A stretch of 64,000 bases of DNA from an uncultured Tenacibaculum sp. (GTDB lineage Bacteria > Bacteroidota > Bacteroidia > Flavobacteriales > Flavobacteriaceae): the NCBI GenBank assembly GCA_947501615.1, contig CANMWK010000009.1, positions 62,001 to 126,000 of the forward strand, in the 5' to 3' direction. The notes under the pieces were generated by a model. That model was not told where the DNA came from and searched no databases. It saw only the letters and a list, made by a program, of their open reading frames with translations. A program made the translations under genes and the position numbers. Below, one piece after another: positions 1 to 9,228 of the stretch (position 1 is the stretch's first letter; every line of letters begins with the position of its first letter).

Positions 1-36
1 CGTTCTCTACAGAAAAAAAATTGTATTAATTGGACA

Positions 37-849
37 TTAACGTTCTTTAAGATTTTTGAAATAAATATTTTTTTGTGAAAAAACACTTACTTGGTTAAAA
101 AACTGTTTTGGTGTAATTCCTGTTTGGTTTTTGAACATTCTATTAAAAGATGCTTGATCATAAAAACCTTGATCGAAAGCAATATCGGAAAGTTTAAAAT
201 TACGGTTTTGAGTTTTGATTTTTTCTAATGCATTTCTAAAACGAATATTGTTCCTTATTACAGTGGGAGAGCATCTGCAATGGGTAATAAATAAGCGATA
301 GAGTTTTTTATAACTGCATTTTAACGCTTTAGCGATTTCTTTAATACTAAGTTTTTCTTGTTGAAGTAAATTTAAAGCATCTACAATTAGACTTAATTCT
401 TTTTTCTCATTTAACTTAGAGAGTAAATAACTTTCAACTATGGATACTTTTTTAGCAATGGGTAATTCAAAAAAATCGGTTTGAAAATTAAAAAAATCAT
501 CAAACTCTTGAATGTGAAAAAATGGAGAATTCGTGAAATCTGTTATTGTAAATTGAGATAAACCATAAGGCTTAAAAATAATAACAAACTCTCTAACTTT
601 TCCTTCGGATGTTACAAGGAGTGGTTTTGTATATTTATTTAAAGCAGTGAAGCTATTGGGGGCAGAAATGTCTTTTTTAATATGAATAGCGTCAGTAGTG
701 TAGTTTACACTGGCTTGTTCAAAAATGCAAATAACATTATTGCTAGATGGAAATGCATAATAATTTTCATTATGCAATTCAAGCTCGTAGTAGAAACAAA
801 TATATTTAGATAACGAAGTGCTAGGACTTATTGTTGTAATATCCATCAT
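37..849 (-). CDS. AraC-family transcriptional regulator
   Basis: A 270-residue protein with a C-terminal AraC-type double helix-turn-helix. The first helix pair is around LSIKEIAKALKC (about residues 165-190). The second has the family signature IAFDQGFYDQASFNRMFKN followed by GITPKQF (about 220-250). The N-terminal 150 residues look like the cupin-like sensory half found in Bacteroidota AraC proteins, but I cannot name the ligand. The start can be either of two adjacent ATG codons. It is divergent from lspA across a 127-nt intergenic region, so it could regulate lspA or itself, but no operator is obvious. Family call secure, target unknown. Confidence 0.85.
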   Translation of the reverse strand: MMDITTISPSTSLSKYICFYYELELHNENYYAFPSSNNVICIFEQASVNYTTDAIHIKKDISAPNSFTALNKYTKPLLVTSEGKVREFVIIFKPYGLSQFTITDFTNSPFFHIQEFDDFFNFQTDFFELPIAKKVSIVESYLLSKLNEKKELSLIVDALNLLQQEKLSIKEIAKALKCSYKKLYRLFITHCRCSPTVIRNNIRFRNALEKIKTQNRNFKLSDIAFDQGFYDQASFNRMFKNQTGITPKQFFNQVSVFSQKNIYFKNLKER

Positions 850-949
850 AACATAGGCAACTTACTACATATTTTTTAATATTGATAAATTTTACTCAAA
901 ATAGTTGCTTTTGATTTATAGCTACTCACTTTATTCATAATACTTTTCT

Positions 950-957
950 TATTTTTG
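950..957 (+). promoter_or_regulatory. -7 promoter box upstream of lspA
   Basis: TATTTTTG matches the Bacteroidota -7 consensus TAnnTTTG and lies 19 nt before the lspA ATG. I see no convincing -33 TTTG at the usual 19-21 nt spacing, so this is tentative. Confidence 0.4.
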
Positions 958-976
958 TCGCTATTAAATTTTAAGG

Positions 977-1561
977 ATGTCTAAGAAAACCATAGCTATA
1001 CTTACCGTAATTTTAGCAATATTGATAGATCAAATTAGTAAAATTTATATCAAAACTCACTTCGCTTTAGGAGATGAAATAAAGGTTTTAGGTTTAGATT
1101 GGTTTAGAATTCATTTCACAGAGAATAATGGAATGGCATGGGGGTTTGAATTTGGAGGTAAAGCAGGGAAGTTGTTTTTAACAGTATTCAGATTAGTTGC
1201 TGTTTCTGGTATTATCTACTGGTTAGTTCAAACTATAAAAAATAAAATTCATAATGGTGTAGTAATTGCAATTTCCTTAATTTTAGCTGGGGCAATAGGG
1301 AATATTATCGATTCGGTTTTCTATGGAATTTTATTTAGCAAATCTGAAAGAGGAGTTATAGCAACAATGTTTCCAGAAAAAGGTTATGCAGATGTCTTTT
1401 TTGGGAAAGTAGTAGATATGTTGTATTTTCCAATATACCAAGGAGAAAGCTTTACGTTTTTCAATGCTATTTTTAATGGAGCTGATAGTTGGATAACTAT
1501 TGGTGTAATTTTATTATTTATTTTTAATAAACAAGCATTTCCTAAAACACAAAAGGAATAA
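977..1561 (+). CDS. lspA: Lipoprotein signal peptidase (signal peptidase II)
   Basis: Inner-membrane aspartyl protease that removes the signal peptide from prolipoproteins after diacylglyceryl transfer. The 194 residues hold four hydrophobic segments. Family motifs are LIDQISK near the N-terminus, ENNGMAWG (about 52-59), GAIGNIID with the catalytic Asp at 112, VVDMLYFPIY, and FNGADSWITIG with the second catalytic Asp at 170. The insert between the two aspartates makes it longer than the E. coli enzyme, which is usual in Bacteroidota. It is first in a tight run with the next three genes (gaps of 3 nt or overlaps). The many lipoproteins in this window would be its substrates. Confidence 0.93.
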   Translation: MSKKTIAILTVILAILIDQISKIYIKTHFALGDEIKVLGLDWFRIHFTENNGMAWGFEFGGKAGKLFLTVFRLVAVSGIIYWLVQTIKNKIHNGVVIAISLILAGAIGNIIDSVFYGILFSKSERGVIATMFPEKGYADVFFGKVVDMLYFPIYQGESFTFFNAIFNGADSWITIGVILLFIFNKQAFPKTQKE

Positions 1562-1564
1562 TAC

Positions 1565-2497
1565 ATGAAATGGTATATTGTACTTCAAATAAGAATGTTT
1601 AATAGACATTTAAAAGATTTTGGAGTACCGCCATTACTAGCATACCCAATCTTAGTTTTCCTTTTTGTTTTTTTTTCTAACTTCATTTTTTATGCATTAG
1701 ATGATAATTACGATGTATATATTTATCTTCTTTGGGCTATCAGTACACTTTTGAAGTTAAGCGAAAACAAACGAAATAATTTTTTAAAGCTTAGTTTTAC
1801 TAGAAAAATCTATTTGAAAATAAGAGCTTTAGAGAATCTACTGTTTTCCACTCCTTTTGCACTATATCTATTAATCAAGCAACACTATTGGTATGTCTTA
1901 TTGTTGTATTGCTTAGGACTATTGTTGAGTAGTTTTAAAATTACTATTCCTACGAGTTTAGTAATTCCAACGCCATTTGGAAAAAAGCCTTTTGAGTTTT
2001 CTTCAGGATTTAGAAAAACATTTTATATGTTTCCTTTAATTTATTGGTTAACCTATAAGTCTATAACAGTAGGGAATTTCAACTTAGGAATATTTTCATT
2101 ATTACTTTTGTTTTTTACCGTATTTACATTTTATTCTAAAACTGAAAATGAGTATTGTGTGTGGATATTTAATAAGTCTCCTAAAAAGTTTATCATTAGA
2201 AAAATTAAAACAGGTATCACATATGTACTTTTTTTAAGTATGCCAATTTCCTTAGTTTTAACCGTCTTTTTTATAGAACATATCGTTATAATTATCGTCT
2301 TTCAATTATTAGGTATACTATATTTTACTCAGGTTATTATAGCAAAATATGCAGATTTTCCACAGCAAATTAACTTGCCAAGTTCAATGATTTTTGTGTT
2401 GAGTATGTCTTTTCCTCCTTTAATTTTATTTACTTTTCGTTACTTTTATGATAAGTCAATTCAAAAAACAAGCCCTTTTCTAGATGATAAACATTAA
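1565..2497 (+). CDS. Polytopic membrane protein, probable ABC transporter permease
   Basis: 310 residues, mostly hydrophobic, with about seven to eight predicted transmembrane segments separated by short Lys/Arg-rich loops. There is no recognisable family motif. It overlaps the following ABC ATPase gene by 14 nt, which implies translational coupling and makes it the likely membrane partner of that ATPase. The substrate is unknown. It starts 3 nt after the lspA stop. Confidence 0.6.
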   Translation: MKWYIVLQIRMFNRHLKDFGVPPLLAYPILVFLFVFFSNFIFYALDDNYDVYIYLLWAISTLLKLSENKRNNFLKLSFTRKIYLKIRALENLLFSTPFALYLLIKQHYWYVLLLYCLGLLLSSFKITIPTSLVIPTPFGKKPFEFSSGFRKTFYMFPLIYWLTYKSITVGNFNLGIFSLLLLFFTVFTFYSKTENEYCVWIFNKSPKKFIIRKIKTGITYVLFLSMPISLVLTVFFIEHIVIIIVFQLLGILYFTQVIIAKYADFPQQINLPSSMIFVLSMSFPPLILFTFRYFYDKSIQKTSPFLDDKH

Positions 2498-3161
2498 AAA
2501 TTTATCAAAAAATTACGGAACAAATTCTGTATTGAATACCATCAATATAGATTTTGAAAAAGGATATGTATACGGTATCGTTGGAGAAAATGGTGCGGGT
2601 AAAACTACGTTTTTTAATTGTTTGTCTGGTATAGAAAGTTATAAAGGAAGTATTAATTCTATTAAAAACTTAAAGGATACCATTGGTTTTTTACAAACTG
2701 AATTTTATTTCTTTCCTAAAATTACGGGAAGAGAATACATTCAATTATTATTAAATGCTAGGGCTGTTAAAATAGATAATATTGATGAGCGAAATATTTT
2801 TGATTTGCCATTAGATACATATGCAGTGAATTATTCTACAGGAATGAAGAAAAAGCTTGCTTTAACAGCTGTTTTGTTGCAAGAAAATACTGTTTTTATT
2901 CTTGATGAACCTTTTAATGGAGTAGATATCCAAAGCAATATTATAATTTCTGAAATTATTCATGAATTAAAGCGTTTGAATAAACTAGTCATTATCTCAT
3001 CTCATATTTTTTCAACTTTAGCTACTACTTGCGATGAAATTCACGTATTAGAGCAAGGTAGATTTGTGAAAAAGGTGATGCAAAAAGATTTTGAAGCTTT
3101 AGAAAATGAAATGAAAGCAAAAACGTTATTGAACAGAATAGACAGATTAAGATTAAAATAG
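2484..3161 (+). CDS. ABC transporter ATP-binding protein
   Basis: A 225-residue single nucleotide-binding domain. Walker A is GENGAGKTTFF (about 34-44), the signature is YSTGMKKKLAL rather than LSGGQ, Walker B is VFILDEPFNGVD, and the switch histidine is in IISSHIF. The STGMKKKL signature is typical of ABC-2-type exporters and bacitracin/antimicrobial export ATPases. It overlaps the upstream permease gene and is followed 3 nt later by a secreted protein gene, so the three probably act together. Substrate not determinable from sequence. Confidence 0.85.
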   Translation: MINIKNLSKNYGTNSVLNTINIDFEKGYVYGIVGENGAGKTTFFNCLSGIESYKGSINSIKNLKDTIGFLQTEFYFFPKITGREYIQLLLNARAVKIDNIDERNIFDLPLDTYAVNYSTGMKKKLALTAVLLQENTVFILDEPFNGVDIQSNIIISEIIHELKRLNKLVIISSHIFSTLATTCDEIHVLEQGRFVKKVMQKDFEALENEMKAKTLLNRIDRLRLK

Positions 3162-3164
3162 AGC

Positions 3165-4748
3165 ATGATAAAGAAAATATTTTTTTTAGGAAGTATTGTA
3201 TTTCAGTTAATTATATATTGTCAAGAGACAATTCAAATTAATTTTAAGCCAGCAATTAAGAAGAAATATGAATATACTACTCAGTTTTTAAATAAGACAT
3301 CGCGTACTACGCTACAAAGTGAAACTACTGTAGCACTAACGTTTTCTGAAGAAAATAATGGTTATAAAGTTTTTCAAGAATTTAAAGATGTACAGGTAAT
3401 TGAACGTGATAAATTACTTTTCTCTTTAGATACTAAAACAGACTCTCTTGAAAATTATAGGTTACATGCATTAAAAAAGTTTTTAACGAAGAAAAATATT
3501 TTTTTTAATGTGAATAAACAAGGTGTGTTGCAAGAGCAAAACATACTAGACTTTTTTAAAGATTCTCCTTACTTAAGAAAAAGAGACAAAACTTTTTTTG
3601 AAGAGTATATTAGAAACTTGAATTTTAATCGATTTAATTTTTGGTCGAAAAAAGAGTTTACTGTAGGAGAAACGTTTACCATACCTATTCCTGAAAATAG
3701 TCCTTTACGACAAGCTAAAAACTTTAAGGTTCAATTGATAAAAGTATTAGGGCATAAAGCAATTTTTAAATTTGATACTGAATTTTACACAGCAGTAAGA
3801 AATAGAAACAGGGAAATTGTTGGAAAAACCAAAAATAATATACATGCTGTTTTGGTGATGAATACCTTAGATGGAACTCCTTTACAAATGCGAATGCTTT
3901 TTAAAAATGACGATAATTTACAATTAGTAACACAACATTTAAAAGGAGAACAAAGTATCGGTATAGCACGATTTCAGCATATCAGAGGTCTTGTTGATAA
4001 AACGATTACTGTTCCAGAATACTATAAAAAACCAAATTCCGATTCATTAAAATCAATACTTAAAAAGTATGCTTTTGCAACTAAAAACGATCTAGAAAAA
4101 GCCGTGCAAAACATCAATCCTTTTACTGTTGATGTAAGCAGGTATTGCGCTCGGTTAGGAATTAATATTGCTGCTTCTAAAAAATCAATTTTAGTACATG
4201 TGAAGCATATTAAAGCATTTGATATATCAGGAAATATAGTGTATCAAAACGATGTTGATTCTGATTTTGAATTGATAGATTATGAGCATCCTATTGATTA
4301 TCCTTTGAGCTATAAATTATGCGATATGCCTGTTGCTTACTTTACTGTCGATGCAGAGTTCTTTGCATATCATGGAGGTGTTGACGAGATTCTTATTACT
4401 AAAGAAAATGCCATAGAAGAAGGAGTTTTTAATTGGATTCCTAAAGAGGTTGAGGTTGATCAGATTAATTGTTATACTTTCTTTAATGAAGAAAAAAATG
4501 AAATGAAAGTAGATCGTATAGAATTGAACTACTTTTCCTCAACATTTAAAGAAAAAATACCTTTAGAAAATAGAAATAAGGATATAGGAGAACTCCATTT
4601 TTTATTCACGAATTTAATTGATAAAAAAAAGCTTGAAAGTTTTCAAGTCTATTTTAATACACCTGTTACAGCTATAAATAAATTAAAATATAGGAATAAG
4701 ACCTCAGTTACAAGAACATTTAAGTTGCCTGTAAAAAGAAAGCCATAA
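3165..4748 (+). CDS. Secreted protein of unknown function
   Basis: 527 residues beginning with a signal peptide (MIKKIFFLGSIVFQLIIYCQ). The body has no family I recognise and appears mixed alpha/beta, rich in Lys, Phe and Asn. It is the last gene of the lspA-permease-ATPase run, only 3 nt after the ATPase. That position suggests a periplasmic or surface partner of the small ABC transporter, but nothing in the sequence proves it. Confidence 0.6.
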   Translation: MIKKIFFLGSIVFQLIIYCQETIQINFKPAIKKKYEYTTQFLNKTSRTTLQSETTVALTFSEENNGYKVFQEFKDVQVIERDKLLFSLDTKTDSLENYRLHALKKFLTKKNIFFNVNKQGVLQEQNILDFFKDSPYLRKRDKTFFEEYIRNLNFNRFNFWSKKEFTVGETFTIPIPENSPLRQAKNFKVQLIKVLGHKAIFKFDTEFYTAVRNRNREIVGKTKNNIHAVLVMNTLDGTPLQMRMLFKNDDNLQLVTQHLKGEQSIGIARFQHIRGLVDKTITVPEYYKKPNSDSLKSILKKYAFATKNDLEKAVQNINPFTVDVSRYCARLGINIAASKKSILVHVKHIKAFDISGNIVYQNDVDSDFELIDYEHPIDYPLSYKLCDMPVAYFTVDAEFFAYHGGVDEILITKENAIEEGVFNWIPKEVEVDQINCYTFFNEEKNEMKVDRIELNYFSSTFKEKIPLENRNKDIGELHFLFTNLIDKKKLESFQVYFNTPVTAINKLKYRNKTSVTRTFKLPVKRKP

Positions 4749-4758
4749 ATCGTCTGTA

Positions 4759-6216
4759 TTACTTAAAAACAGTTAATACCTCTTTAATAAGAGCTTTGTC
4801 TTCTATCTTAAAGGCTTTAGCATCTTTTACAACATAATCGTAAGCAGTAAGTCCTTTATTATCTTTAAGAGTAGTATCTACACCTTTTGCTTTTGCTAGT
4901 TTTACAAAAGCAATAACTTCTTCTGCAACTTTGGTCGGACTATAAGTGGCGTACGCTCCACGGCCAAAACCTAAGTACTTTTTAACATAAGGAGCTAATG
5001 CGTGCAGCACTGTTTCATTGCTTTTGTTTACTTTTTTTACATCCAAACCTCTTTCCATAAGTTCATGTACTCTTTTTAAAGCTACATTATCCATAAAATA
5101 CTCATGCTTAAATTCTAAATCAAATAAAACATGACCGACAGTAGAATTGTCTTCTTTAAATAATGAATTAATATCAATATCATGTTGTAATAAGACATCA
5201 ACAGTATTAATTTCTCTATAAATTGCTGTATAGGCAAGTAAAGATGCTGGTTCATAAGGGATTTTTTTAGTGAGTAAATACCTTATCATATCATTATCTC
5301 CATGTAAAACAGCTTCCATAAGTATGTTATGCCTACCAAAAGTAATAGGTTCTAATTTAAGTCCTAATTGTTCTACTAATTTCAGAATTTCAAGAGAACC
5401 ATTATTAATAATATCTTTAAGTTTTTTTCGTAATAATAGTTTCCTTTTTTCAGTGTTCTTTTCCGAAGTAAAGTGTTTTTTTATATACTCAATGTCTTCA
5501 AAAACAATGGCTTGTTTTAAGTTTTTAGGATTGGGTACAAATCCTCTTTTAAGTAAATGTTGAATGGTTTTTTGATATTTCTTATACTTAGAGTTTTTAC
5601 TTCTAAACAAATCATAAATAACATCTTTAAAATTATTATAACCAACTTTATAGCCTCCATCTACTAATTGAGCACCTTGTGCCAATAATGAATCAATTTT
5701 TTCTGTTTTATGCGATTGAATCGCACTATACAATTGTTTCTGAATTGCATATGGAGGAAGACTTGTTAGGGTAGTTACAATGTCGTCTTTTTGAAGTTTT
5801 GTGATGTTTTTAATTTCAAACTGTCCGTTTAAAATAGGTTCTTGTATTTTTTTAGTTTGATATATGGTGTCTTTAAAAACAAAAGCTAAAGTTTCACCTT
5901 CATATCCTGTAGTGTTTAGGTCTAGCTTGAGAATTCCATCAGCATCTAATTGTATGATGATATTATAATTTCGACCTGATTTTTTGACTGACAATGATTT
6001 AAAATCAATAACATCGATTTTTAATTCTTTCCATGCATATTTTGTTGTTTTACTTTTTATATCATAAAACTTTTTAGTTTGACGATCATAATCTGTTTTT
6101 AACATTACAATTTTATGATAATCATACTCGGAATGAGGATTTTTTTGAAGTTTGATTTCTGTTTGAGTATATCCTGTAAAAACAAAACATAAAAATGAAG
6201 TAATTAAAAATTTCAT
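4759..6216 (-). CDS. Exported ankyrin-repeat protein
   Basis: 485 residues with a signal peptide (MKFLITSFLCFVFTGYTQ). A beta-rich N-terminal part is followed by ankyrin-type repeats from about residue 290, for example NILMEAVLHGDNDMIRYLLT, AYTAIYREINTVDVLLQ, ETVLHALAPYV and KDNKGLTAYDYV. Earlier segments such as YSAIQSHKTEKIDSLLAQG are also ankyrin-like. Ankyrin repeats are protein-binding; here they would act in the periplasm or outside the cell. It lies 12 nt downstream of the leucine-rich-repeat gene on the same strand, so the two form a probable operon of exported binding proteins. Confidence 0.75.
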   Translation of the reverse strand: MKFLITSFLCFVFTGYTQTEIKLQKNPHSEYDYHKIVMLKTDYDRQTKKFYDIKSKTTKYAWKELKIDVIDFKSLSVKKSGRNYNIIIQLDADGILKLDLNTTGYEGETLAFVFKDTIYQTKKIQEPILNGQFEIKNITKLQKDDIVTTLTSLPPYAIQKQLYSAIQSHKTEKIDSLLAQGAQLVDGGYKVGYNNFKDVIYDLFRSKNSKYKKYQKTIQHLLKRGFVPNPKNLKQAIVFEDIEYIKKHFTSEKNTEKRKLLLRKKLKDIINNGSLEILKLVEQLGLKLEPITFGRHNILMEAVLHGDNDMIRYLLTKKIPYEPASLLAYTAIYREINTVDVLLQHDIDINSLFKEDNSTVGHVLFDLEFKHEYFMDNVALKRVHELMERGLDVKKVNKSNETVLHALAPYVKKYLGFGRGAYATYSPTKVAEEVIAFVKLAKAKGVDTTLKDNKGLTAYDYVVKDAKAFKIEDKALIKEVLTVFK

Positions 6217-6228
6217 AGGCTTACTATT

Positions 6229-7680
6229 TTAATTTTTACAATCATAATACATACTTTTAAACGCTATTCCACGCTTTTTGAAATCACACAGCACTTCATC
6301 ATTATCACCATAAAAAGGAACATATAAATCTTTTAATGATTTCAATTTTAAAAAGTCCTTTGGAACACTCTTTAATTCAAATCCATCAATATAAAAAGTT
6401 TCTAATTTTAAATGTTGAAAAACTGTTAATGGTACTTCGGAAAAATTATTTCTCCCTATAACCAACTCTTTTAAATTAGGTAATATAAAAGAGAGTTTAG
6501 CGAGCTTATTTCGTCGTATGTCTAATTTTTCTAACTGTGTTAATTCAGATAAAACTTTGGGAAGTTCTGTCAGATTATTGTTAGAAATATTTAGTGTTGT
6601 ACATTTTTTTAATTGTGCAATAGCCTCCGGAAGTACATCGAGACTCATAAACGACATATCAAGAGTAATGGTGTTTTTTATTTGGTTAAAATCTTCTTTT
6701 TGTATTGAAAAAATAGGGTTTGATGAGATGTTTACATAATTCGGTGAATTGCCCAATTTTGGAATGCTAGTAAAGTCGTTTTTACTGATATTCAAAGAGT
6801 CTATTTGAGTGCTATTTTCCAAAGAAAACTCTTTTGTATCTGTAAGGAAATTATCACTTAGGTCCACTATTTTTAGTTGAGACTGCAATGAAATACCTTT
6901 AATTTCTTTGATACCAACTTTTCTAATTTTGAGTGTTTTTATATTCTTTGTTTTTGAAATATCTAAATTCCCATATCGCATATCAATATCAGATAAATCA
7001 AGATGAGAAAGATGTTTAGATGAAGGAACAAACCAACCAGAAATTCTTGTTTTGGCTAAATTTAAATACCTTAAGTTTTCAAATGCATTAAAAAGATTCA
7101 ATTCTCCTTTCAAATACGTATTTCTAGACAAATCAATATGTTTGAGTTTTGTTAGTTTATGAATTTCATCAGAAAGTGATTCCAAGTAGTTTTCCGATAA
7201 ATCTAAATATTCTAGGTTCGATAGCATTAATAATTCTTTAGGAATAGTTTTAAATGCCACTTTTAGTTTTAAATGCTTTAAGTTTTTTAGTCGATGAAAT
7301 AATACTAATGTTTTCTTGGGTAGGGAATAGCCTTCTATATGAAGTGTTGTTAGTTTTGGTAAACTGAATAAATTTCTAGAAATCCTATCATCAAAAGGTA
7401 TTTTTATACTTTCCAAATTTTGTAGATATACAATTTCATTTGGAATTTCTCGTGCTCTTATTTTTAGAAGATTAATAGCTGTTATTGAACAATTACTAAC
7501 GGTAAGCCCTTTCCAATCAGTAAAATCGTTATCAAAAGACCATCCTGCTTCCTTAAAACTAGAAGGATTGGTGTTAATGAGTACTTGCAAAAACTCTGTT
7601 TCGTCTTCGTTTAGGCAATTATTTGCTAAGAGTTGTTGTACACAAAGTATTAGAAATAACAGTAATGATTTGTTTCTCAT
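6229..7680 (-). CDS. Exported leucine-rich-repeat protein
   Basis: 483 residues with a signal peptide (MRNKSLLLFLILCVQQLLA). The rest is a run of about a dozen leucine-rich repeats, such as LPKLTTLHIEGYSL, LSNLEYLDLSENYLESL, LTKLKHIDLSRN and LTQLEKLDIRRNKLAKL. The domain is a curved binding scaffold with no enzyme residues visible. A CYxC-like cap is seen at the C-terminus (MYYDCKN). It is transcribed together with the downstream ankyrin gene. Ligand unknown. Confidence 0.8.
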   Translation of the reverse strand: MRNKSLLLFLILCVQQLLANNCLNEDETEFLQVLINTNPSSFKEAGWSFDNDFTDWKGLTVSNCSITAINLLKIRAREIPNEIVYLQNLESIKIPFDDRISRNLFSLPKLTTLHIEGYSLPKKTLVLFHRLKNLKHLKLKVAFKTIPKELLMLSNLEYLDLSENYLESLSDEIHKLTKLKHIDLSRNTYLKGELNLFNAFENLRYLNLAKTRISGWFVPSSKHLSHLDLSDIDMRYGNLDISKTKNIKTLKIRKVGIKEIKGISLQSQLKIVDLSDNFLTDTKEFSLENSTQIDSLNISKNDFTSIPKLGNSPNYVNISSNPIFSIQKEDFNQIKNTITLDMSFMSLDVLPEAIAQLKKCTTLNISNNNLTELPKVLSELTQLEKLDIRRNKLAKLSFILPNLKELVIGRNNFSEVPLTVFQHLKLETFYIDGFELKSVPKDFLKLKSLKDLYVPFYGDNDEVLCDFKKRGIAFKSMYYDCKN

Positions 7681-7686
7681 AACAAA

Positions 7687-7712
7687 AAAGAGTTCTTAAT
7701 TAAGAACTCTTT
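7687..7712 (-). terminator. Perfect palindromic terminator after trxB
   Basis: A 26-bp perfect palindrome (AAAGAGTTCTTAA and its complement) followed in the minus direction by a T-run. It ends the trxB transcript and separates it from the LRR gene 6 nt further on. Confidence 0.75.
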
Positions 7713-7732
7713 ATATTTAAAATTATTGTTTT

Positions 7733-8680
7733 TTAGTGTAATGCACCTAAATAGCGCTCTGCATCTAAAGCAGCCATACAGCCAGTACCAGCAGCAGTTA
7801 CGGCTTGTCGATATTCTTTATCTTGAACATCTCCAGCAGCAAAGACGCCAGGAATGTTTGTTTTTGTTGATTTCCCTTTGGTAATCAAGTATCCTGTATC
7901 ATCCATATCTAATACACCATTAAATAATTTTGTGTTTGGTGTATGTCCAATAGCAACAAACATTCCAGTAGCAGGAATTTCTGTTTTATCTCCAGTTTGA
8001 TTATTTACAGCACGAACCCCTTCAACTACATTATCTCCTAAAACTTCATCAACTTCAGTATTAAAAAGAACCTCAATATTTTCAGTTTTATTTACTCTAT
8101 GTTGCATCGCTTTTGAAGCACGCATATAATCTTTACGAACCAACATGGTAACTTTACTACAAATATTAGCTAAATAGGTAGCTTCTTCTGCAGCAGTATC
8201 TCCTGCTCCAACTACGATAACATCTTGTCCTTTGTAGAAGAAACCATCACAAGTAGCACATGCAGAAACACCTCCACCTTTAAGACGCTCTTCACTTTCT
8301 AGTCCAAGATATTTAGCTGTAGCACCAGTAGATATGATTACGGTTTCAGCTTCAAGCTCCGTAGTTTCATCTACAATAACTTTATGAATTCCACCTATTT
8401 CAGAAGAAAAATCTACTTTAGTAGCTACACCAAAACGAACTTGAGTTCCAAAACGTTCTGCTTGATTTTTCAAATCTTCCATCATAGCAGTACCGTCTGT
8501 ACCATTTGGATATCCAGGGAAATTATCAACTTCTGTGGTCGTTGTTAATTGACCACCCATTTGCATACCTGTATACATTACAGGCTTCATATCAGCTCTT
8601 GCAGCATAAATTGCTGCTGTATATCCTGCAGGACCAGAACCGATGATTAAACATTTTATTCTTTCAACTGTATTTGACAT
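7733..8680 (-). CDS. trxB: Thioredoxin-disulfide reductase
   Basis: Cytoplasmic flavoenzyme that reduces thioredoxin with NADPH. The 315 residues hold the FAD site GSGPAGYTAAIYAARA near the N-terminus, the redox motif CATC in SACATCDGFFYKG (about 138-141), the NADPH-binding VVGAGDTAAEEA, and the C-terminal FAD motif AAGDVQDKEYRQAVTAAGTG. Length and motif order fit low-molecular-weight bacterial TrxB. It is a single gene with its own terminator. Confidence 0.97.
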   Translation of the reverse strand: MSNTVERIKCLIIGSGPAGYTAAIYAARADMKPVMYTGMQMGGQLTTTTEVDNFPGYPNGTDGTAMMEDLKNQAERFGTQVRFGVATKVDFSSEIGGIHKVIVDETTELEAETVIISTGATAKYLGLESEERLKGGGVSACATCDGFFYKGQDVIVVGAGDTAAEEATYLANICSKVTMLVRKDYMRASKAMQHRVNKTENIEVLFNTEVDEVLGDNVVEGVRAVNNQTGDKTEIPATGMFVAIGHTPNTKLFNGVLDMDDTGYLITKGKSTKTNIPGVFAAGDVQDKEYRQAVTAAGTGCMAALDAERYLGALH

Positions 8681-8701
8681 TGGGTATTTTTTATAGAATT
8701 A

Positions 8702-8709
8702 CAAATGTA
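8702..8709 (-). promoter_or_regulatory. -7 promoter box of trxB
   Basis: TACATTTG on the minus strand matches TAnnTTTG and lies 21 nt before the trxB ATG. The -33 element is not clear. Confidence 0.4.
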
Positions 8710-8825
8710 ATTTATTTTTACTTCCTTAAAAGAAATATACATATATTTCTGTTATTAGACGATAATTAAAAATAATCTTACAGCATTTTTATTTCTAAAT
8801 ATTAGTAAAGTGATAAAAAATTTTA

Positions 8826-8833
8826 TACATTTG
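8826..8833 (+). promoter_or_regulatory. -7 promoter box of tRNA-Pro(TGG)
   Basis: TACATTTG matches TAnnTTTG and ends 12 nt before the mature tRNA 5' end, the expected distance for a tRNA promoter. Confidence 0.45.
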
Positions 8834-8845
8834 TCGCCCGTTATT

Positions 8846-8920
8846 CGGGGTGTAGCGTAGCCCGGTCATCGCGCCTGCTTTGGGAGCAGGAGGTCGCAGG
8901 TTCGAATCCTGCCACCCCGA
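8846..8920 (+). tRNA. tRNA-Pro (anticodon TGG)
   Basis: A 75-nt cloverleaf. The acceptor arms CGGGGTG/CACCCCG pair fully, with discriminator A. The anticodon stem CCTGC/GCAGG encloses TTTGGGA, giving anticodon TGG. The T-arm is GCAGG-TTCGAAT-CCTGC. CCA is not encoded. Confidence 0.95.
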
Positions 8921-8925
8921 CATCA

Positions 8926-8956
8926 AAAAGACTATCTTTCTAGATAGTCTTTTTTT
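8926..8956 (+). terminator. Terminator of tRNA-Pro
   Basis: Inverted repeat AAAGACTATC / GATAGTCTTT with a short loop and a following T-run, immediately downstream of the tRNA. Confidence 0.8.
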
Positions 8957-9015
8957 AGTTTTATAAAATAATAAAAGTAAGTATTAGAGTAAGATTACTT
9001 TTGTTTACGAACTGT

Positions 9016-9168
9016 AAAAAGAGGTCTAAAAAGTATCTGAAAACGTCATTCTGAATTTACCTTTGCTGAACTTGTTTCAGTATTTCAGAATCCAATTCTT
9101 CTGATTATCAGTTGTGATGAGAAACTGAAATCGGTTTGACTAAAAATAATCTTTTTAAACCTCTTTTC
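9016..9168. repeat. Intergenic dispersed-repeat-like element with inverted arms
   Basis: The intergenic stretch 8957-9228 has no gene. It holds arms AAAAGAGGTCTAAAAAG (left) and CTTTTTAAACCTCTTTT (right), complementary at 16 of 17 positions and about 115 nt apart. Between them lies CGTCATTCTGAA and a doublet TTTCAG, which resembles small palindromic repeats found between genes in Flavobacteriaceae. The same arm sequence occurs as a compact hairpin at 60274-60310. Confidence 0.45.
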
Positions 9169-9228
9169 GTTGTTGATTTTAATAATGTTATATTCTTTAC
9201 AGATAAATATTTAGAAAAAAATTATGTG

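Noticed and set aside
9016..9168. Insertion sequence
   Set aside because: The arms lie only about 115 nt apart, no transposase frame fits, and no target-site duplication is visible.
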